33,960 bases of DNA from an uncultured Bacteroidales bacterium (GTDB lineage Bacteria > Bacteroidota > Bacteroidia > Bacteroidales > FEN-979): contig CAIVAT010000037.1 of the NCBI GenBank assembly GCA_903903985.1, positions 1 to 33,960 of the forward strand, given 5' to 3'. Under the pieces are notes generated by a model, which saw nothing but the letters and a program-made list of their open reading frames with translations, did not search any database and was not told the DNA's origin. The translations under genes were made by a program, and so were the position numbers. Positions 31,161-33,960 of the stretch are shown here, piece after piece. Every line of letters begins with the position of its first letter. Positions within the stretch are counted from its first letter, which is position 1.

Positions 31161-33599
31161 ATGAACGAAGCCGAAACCCGTGCAGAACTGATCGATCCGC
31201 AGCTGCGGCAAAGTGGTTGGGGTGTAGTGGAAGGCTCACGTATCCTGCGGGAGTATCATATCACTGCCGGGAAGATACAGACGGGCGGAGGACGTGGCAA
31301 GCCATTGATCGCAGATTATGTGTTGGTGTACCAGGGACGGAAATTGGCCGCCATCGAAGCCAAAAGCAATGAACTGGGCGTGGGAGAAGGCGTGGCGCAG
31401 GCAAAGAATTACGCCGAGAAGCTGCACCTGGAAACCACCTTTGCTGCAAACGGCAGGGAAATCTACCAGGTTTGCATGACCAGCGGCAGGGAGGGAACCA
31501 TAGCCAGTTTTCCAACCCCGGATGAACTCTGGAACAAGACCTTTGAAACACAGAATCGCTGGCGTGATATATTCAGTCAAATCCCGTTTGAGGATGTCGG
31601 CGGTACGAAGGATGTACGGTTCTACCAGGAGATCGCAGTAAACAACGTCATGGCAGCCATTGCCGAAGAGAAGCAGCGCATCCTGCTCACGCTGGCTACA
31701 GGCACAGGCAAGACCTTCATCGCCTTTCAGATCGCCTGGAAGCTGTTCCAATCCCGGTGGAACCTCCGGCGTGACGGATCACGGCGACCGCAGATATTGT
31801 TCCTTGCCGACCGGAACATCCTTGCAGACCAGGCATTCAACGCATTTTCAGCCTTCCCGGAGGATGCACTGGTACGCATCAGTCCACGGGAGATCAGCAA
31901 AAAGGGATCAGTGCCCACCAACGGTAGCATCTTCTTTACCATTTTCCAGACCTTCATGTGCGGGGCTTCGACAAGCTCAGCCACCCTGACAGGGTCAGAC
32001 ACCCTGACAGGGTCAGACACCCCGACAGGGTCAGACACCCCGACAGGGTCAGACACCCTCGAAGGGTACTTCGGCGAATACCCTCCCGATTTCTTCGATT
32101 TCATCATTATCGACGAATGCCACCGTGGCGGGGCAAACGATGAGAGCAACTGGCGGGCGATCATGGAGTACTTTTCCCCGGCAGTGCAACTGGGTTTAAC
32201 CGCTACCCCAAAGCGCAAGGATAACGTTGATACCTACCGATACTTTGGTGATCCCGTCTACATCTACTCGCTGAAGGAGGGGATCAACGACGGATTCCTC
32301 ACCCCCTTCAAGGTGAAACGCATCAAGACCACGCTGGATGATTACCTCTACACCCCGGATGATGATGTGATCGAGGGCATGGTGGAGGAGGGCAAGCTTT
32401 ACCAGGAATCAGACTTCAACAAGATCATCGAGATCAAGGCACGGGAAGCCAAGCGGGTTGAAATCTTTATGAATGAGATCAACCAGAACGAAAAGTCGCT
32501 TGTGTTTTGCGCCACCCAGGATCATGCCGCAGCCGTCAGGGATTTGGTCAACCAACGCCATGTTGTTTGTAGAGACGCGATGCATCGCGTCTCTACAAAT
32601 GATCTGCACCAATCCAACCCGTTTTATTGTGTGCGGGTTACAGCCAATGATGGTGCCTTGGGAGAACAATACCTGAGGGAATTTCAGGACAATGAGAAAT
32701 CCATCCCGACAATCCTTACCACATCGCAGAAGCTCTCCACCGGAGTTGATGCCCGGAACATCCGGAACATCATCCTGATGCGTCCCATCAACAGCATGAT
32801 CGAGTTCAAGCAGATCATCGGGCGTGGCACAAGGCTGTTCGATGGCAAGGAGTACTTTACGATCTATGATTTCGTGGATGCCTACCATCACTTTGCCGAC
32901 CCCGAGTGGGATGGTGAACCGATATCACCGGAGGAAACAACCGGGGGAACAACCATTCCAAAGCCTCCCACAGACCCTGATCCGTTACCGCCTGATCCAC
33001 CAGAACCAAAGCAGAAGCTTAAGATCAAACTCCGGGATGGCAAAGAACGGGAGATTCAGCACATGGTCTCAACATCATACTGGAGTTCCAGTGGGCAGCC
33101 GATCTCAGCTGAGCAGTTTCTGCAAAACCTTTACGGGGTGCTGCCTGATTTCTTCAAGAACGAAGAGGAGCTGCGGGCCATCTGGAGTGATCCCATCACC
33201 CGCAAGGCATTCCTTGATAAAATAGCCGGGATCGGATTTGGCAAGGAAGAGCTGACAGCCATGCAAAAGATGATCGAGGCGGAGGATTGCGACCTGTTCG
33301 ATGTATTGGAATACGTCTCCTTTGCCAGACCCAAAATCACAAGGCTTAACCGTGTCGTAAAGGCGAAAGAGATGATCTTCCTGGGGCTGGATGACCGGCA
33401 CAAGGAGTTCCTGGACTTTGTGCTGTCCAAGTATATTGAATCCGGGGTAGAACAACTGGATCAGGAAAAACTCCCAAGTCTGCTCCTGCTGAAGTACAAT
33501 GCCCTCCAGGATGCCACGGACCACCTTGGCGGAGTGGATATGATCCGGTCAACGTTCCTGTCGTTCCAGAAGCATCTGTATGCGGTGGGGGCGGCGTGA
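31161..33599 (+). CDS. hsdR: Type I restriction endonuclease/translocase subunit with in-frame REP insertions
   Basis: This 812-aa protein has an N-terminal PD-(D/E)XK nuclease with Asp52 (IADYVLVY), Glu66 and Lys68 (AIEAKS), and a QAKNYAEKL helix. A superfamily 2 motor follows: Walker A ATGTGKT at 179-185, DECH at 318-321, GLTATPKRK, and in the second RecA lobe STGVDARN and QIIGRGTR. The C-terminal helical domain binds HsdM. Two stretches do not belong to the family core. The first is (T-L/P-T-G-S-D) repeats at about 274-298, just ahead of the DECH box. The second is VCRDAMHRVSTN at about 469-480, between VRDLVNQ and YCVRVTANDG. Both are translated REP-like DNA in loops between motifs. The frame is intact and all catalytic motifs are present, so the enzyme may still work. 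The start overlaps the upstream remnant by ATGA. Confidence 0.94.
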   Translation: MNEAETRAELIDPQLRQSGWGVVEGSRILREYHITAGKIQTGGGRGKPLIADYVLVYQGRKLAAIEAKSNELGVGEGVAQAKNYAEKLHLETTFAANGREIYQVCMTSGREGTIASFPTPDELWNKTFETQNRWRDIFSQIPFEDVGGTKDVRFYQEIAVNNVMAAIAEEKQRILLTLATGTGKTFIAFQIAWKLFQSRWNLRRDGSRRPQILFLADRNILADQAFNAFSAFPEDALVRISPREISKKGSVPTNGSIFFTIFQTFMCGASTSSATLTGSDTLTGSDTPTGSDTPTGSDTLEGYFGEYPPDFFDFIIIDECHRGGANDESNWRAIMEYFSPAVQLGLTATPKRKDNVDTYRYFGDPVYIYSLKEGINDGFLTPFKVKRIKTTLDDYLYTPDDDVIEGMVEEGKLYQESDFNKIIEIKAREAKRVEIFMNEINQNEKSLVFCATQDHAAAVRDLVNQRHVVCRDAMHRVSTNDLHQSNPFYCVRVTANDGALGEQYLREFQDNEKSIPTILTTSQKLSTGVDARNIRNIILMRPINSMIEFKQIIGRGTRLFDGKEYFTIYDFVDAYHHFADPEWDGEPISPEETTGGTTIPKPPTDPDPLPPDPPEPKQKLKIKLRDGKEREIQHMVSTSYWSSSGQPISAEQFLQNLYGVLPDFFKNEEELRAIWSDPITRKAFLDKIAGIGFGKEELTAMQKMIEAEDCDLFDVLEYVSFARPKITRLNRVVKAKEMIFLGLDDRHKEFLDFVLSKYIESGVEQLDQEKLPSLLLLKYNALQDATDHLGGVDMIRSTFLSFQKHLYAVGAA
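31966..32062 (+). repeat. Tandem 18-nt palindromic repeats inside hsdR
   Basis: A GCTT-CGAC-AAGC hairpin motif (31966-31977) leads into four consecutive 18-nt units at 31982-32053. Two read CACCCTGACAGGGTCAGA and two have CCCCG in place of CCCTG. A degenerate fifth half-unit ends with CGAAGGGT at 32062. Each CTG-type unit contains the inverted repeat ACCCTG-A-CAGGGT. The unit length of 18 keeps the hsdR frame. Confidence 0.85.
32566..32599. repeat. 34-nt perfect palindrome (REP type) inside hsdR
   Basis: The arm is TTTGTAGAGACGCGATG followed directly by its complement. The central 28 nt (32569-32596) are the same element as at 31003 and 31057, with one symmetric change (CGATG instead of CCATG and the matching change on the other arm). 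It is read in a different frame (tgt-aga-gac) from the copies in the RAYT remnant. Confidence 0.9.
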
Positions 33600-33915
33600 G
33601 AATAAATTTTAGCAACAACAACTCGGCAAAAATCCTCCAATCCCGGCTCTCGTTTGCGCGCGATAAGCTAGACTGATTGACATTTTGTTTTATTCCCAGA
33701 TGATACAGCTTCTTCTTGTGAGCCTTCAGACATAAGCAGATGTCCCTTAAGGAGTTCAGGGAAGTGAGCTGACCAAAGAAAAGCTGGACAAACTGATTCC
33801 AACAAGTTAGCTCTCGTACCCGGAAATTGCCCCGGTATTGAGCTACAAACTTCTCAAACTCATATCTATTGACAAATTGTAAAACCTGAGCAAAGACATA
33901 CTTTCCTGAATTCAT
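33600..33915 (-). pseudogene. Truncated IS4-family transposase (DUF4372 N-terminus)
   Basis: From ATG 33915 the protein reads MNSGKYVFAQVLQFVNRYEF, LTCWNQFVQLFFGQLTSLNS, LRDICLCLKAHKKKLYHLGI and ANESRDWRIFAELL. This is the DUF4372 N-terminal domain of IS4-family transposases common in Bacteroidota. Similarity stops near residue 100, and the frame then runs antisense into the end of hsdR. The DDE catalytic core is absent, so the element is dead. The break lies within a few bases of the hsdR stop, which marks a recombination junction at the right edge of the restriction operon. The last 45 bases of the window show nothing further that I can assign. Confidence 0.8.
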
Positions 33916-33960
33916 AGTTCTGCAGTTAGTGCTGCAAAACTACAGGTCAATTCAAATCAA

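Larger units (their letters stand above)
30823..31164 (+). pseudogene. Truncated RAYT (REP-associated tyrosine transposase) linking hsdS to hsdR
   Basis: The first 45 residues match the N-terminus of RAYT/IS200-like Y1 transposases: EKFLNKYRVPSARMQTWDY, then AAYYITICTAGHHPYLGDI. The domain breaks off before the HUH catalytic motif and the catalytic Tyr. The remaining 68 residues are low-complexity Pro/Thr-rich sequence containing two translated palindromes (VETPCMASLPP and AETPCMASLPP). The frame nevertheless stays open from 3 bases after hsdS to an ATGA overlap with the hsdR start (31161-31164). It is a dead transposase, but it may now serve as a translated spacer that keeps hsdR coupled to hsdS. 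A functional 113-aa peptide is unlikely. Confidence 0.8.

Noticed and set aside
31236..31751. Long minus-strand frame opposite hsdR, and similar antisense frames at 28889-29341, 32409-32891 and 33105-33524
   Set aside because: They mirror strong coding sequence with clear motifs, have no promoter and show no protein-like domain.
31966..32062. CRISPR-like array inside hsdR
   Set aside because: The 18-nt units are contiguous without spacers and lie in frame in a coding gene.
33346..33599. Continuation of the IS4 transposase frame into hsdR
   Set aside because: Similarity to DUF4372 stops near residue 100. The rest is an antisense read of the hsdR 3' end.

Overview
The window reads as a Bacteroidota chromosome, most likely from an environmental lineage in or near the Bacteroidia. 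The evidence is a type IX secretion (T9SS) C-terminal sorting domain, several FISUMP-domain surface proteins, a one-piece hybrid two-component regulator with periplasmic TPRs and an AraC-type output, and promoter boxes that fit the Bacteroidota consensus (TTTG or TTG about 19-21 nt before TAnnTTTG) rather than the E. coli one. No tRNA, rRNA or CRISPR array was seen.

Layout. (1) 1-12.1 kb: a small membrane protein at the left edge, then three minus-strand genes in the order sensor-regulator (9145-12075), giant three-module beta-helix protein (2456-9028) and 649-aa T9SS cargo protein (411-2360). They look like one signalling and cell-surface unit. (2) 12.1-17.1 kb: a permuted papain-like YiiX/YebB-type hydrolase, a repeat-rich spacer, a small hypothetical gene, a VOC protein followed by a WYL regulator, and a small exported repeat protein. 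(3) 17.2-20.9 kb: a DUF2779 protein combining a Cas4-like nuclease with a DnaQ-like exonuclease domain, then a hipBA toxin-antitoxin pair with a clear promoter and candidate operators. (4) 20.9-28.0 kb: a FISUMP island. It holds a 945-aa two-FISUMP protein, two paralogous single-FISUMP proteins in tandem, a 16-residue-repeat exported protein, a SpoIIAA/STAS-like protein, a duplicated 3' flank and an orphan T9SS tail. (5) 28.1-33.9 kb: a type I restriction-modification operon, hsdM-hsdS-(RAYT remnant)-hsdR, ending against a truncated IS4-family transposase.

The most unusual material is in the last two regions. The two tandem FISUMP paralogs differ in their C-terminal 54 codons mainly at first and second codon positions, and most replaced codons keep the same third base. 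This resembles diversity-generating-retroelement targets, although no reverse transcriptase or template repeat is visible here. In the restriction operon, REP-like palindromes and a tandem repeat have been absorbed in frame into hsdR. A truncated REP-associated transposase carrying two copies of the same palindrome sits between hsdS and hsdR, and its reading frame stays open up to an ATGA overlap with the hsdR start. A 44-bp identical inverted pair of another REP-like element brackets the 10.8 kb from the DUF2779 gene to hsdM.
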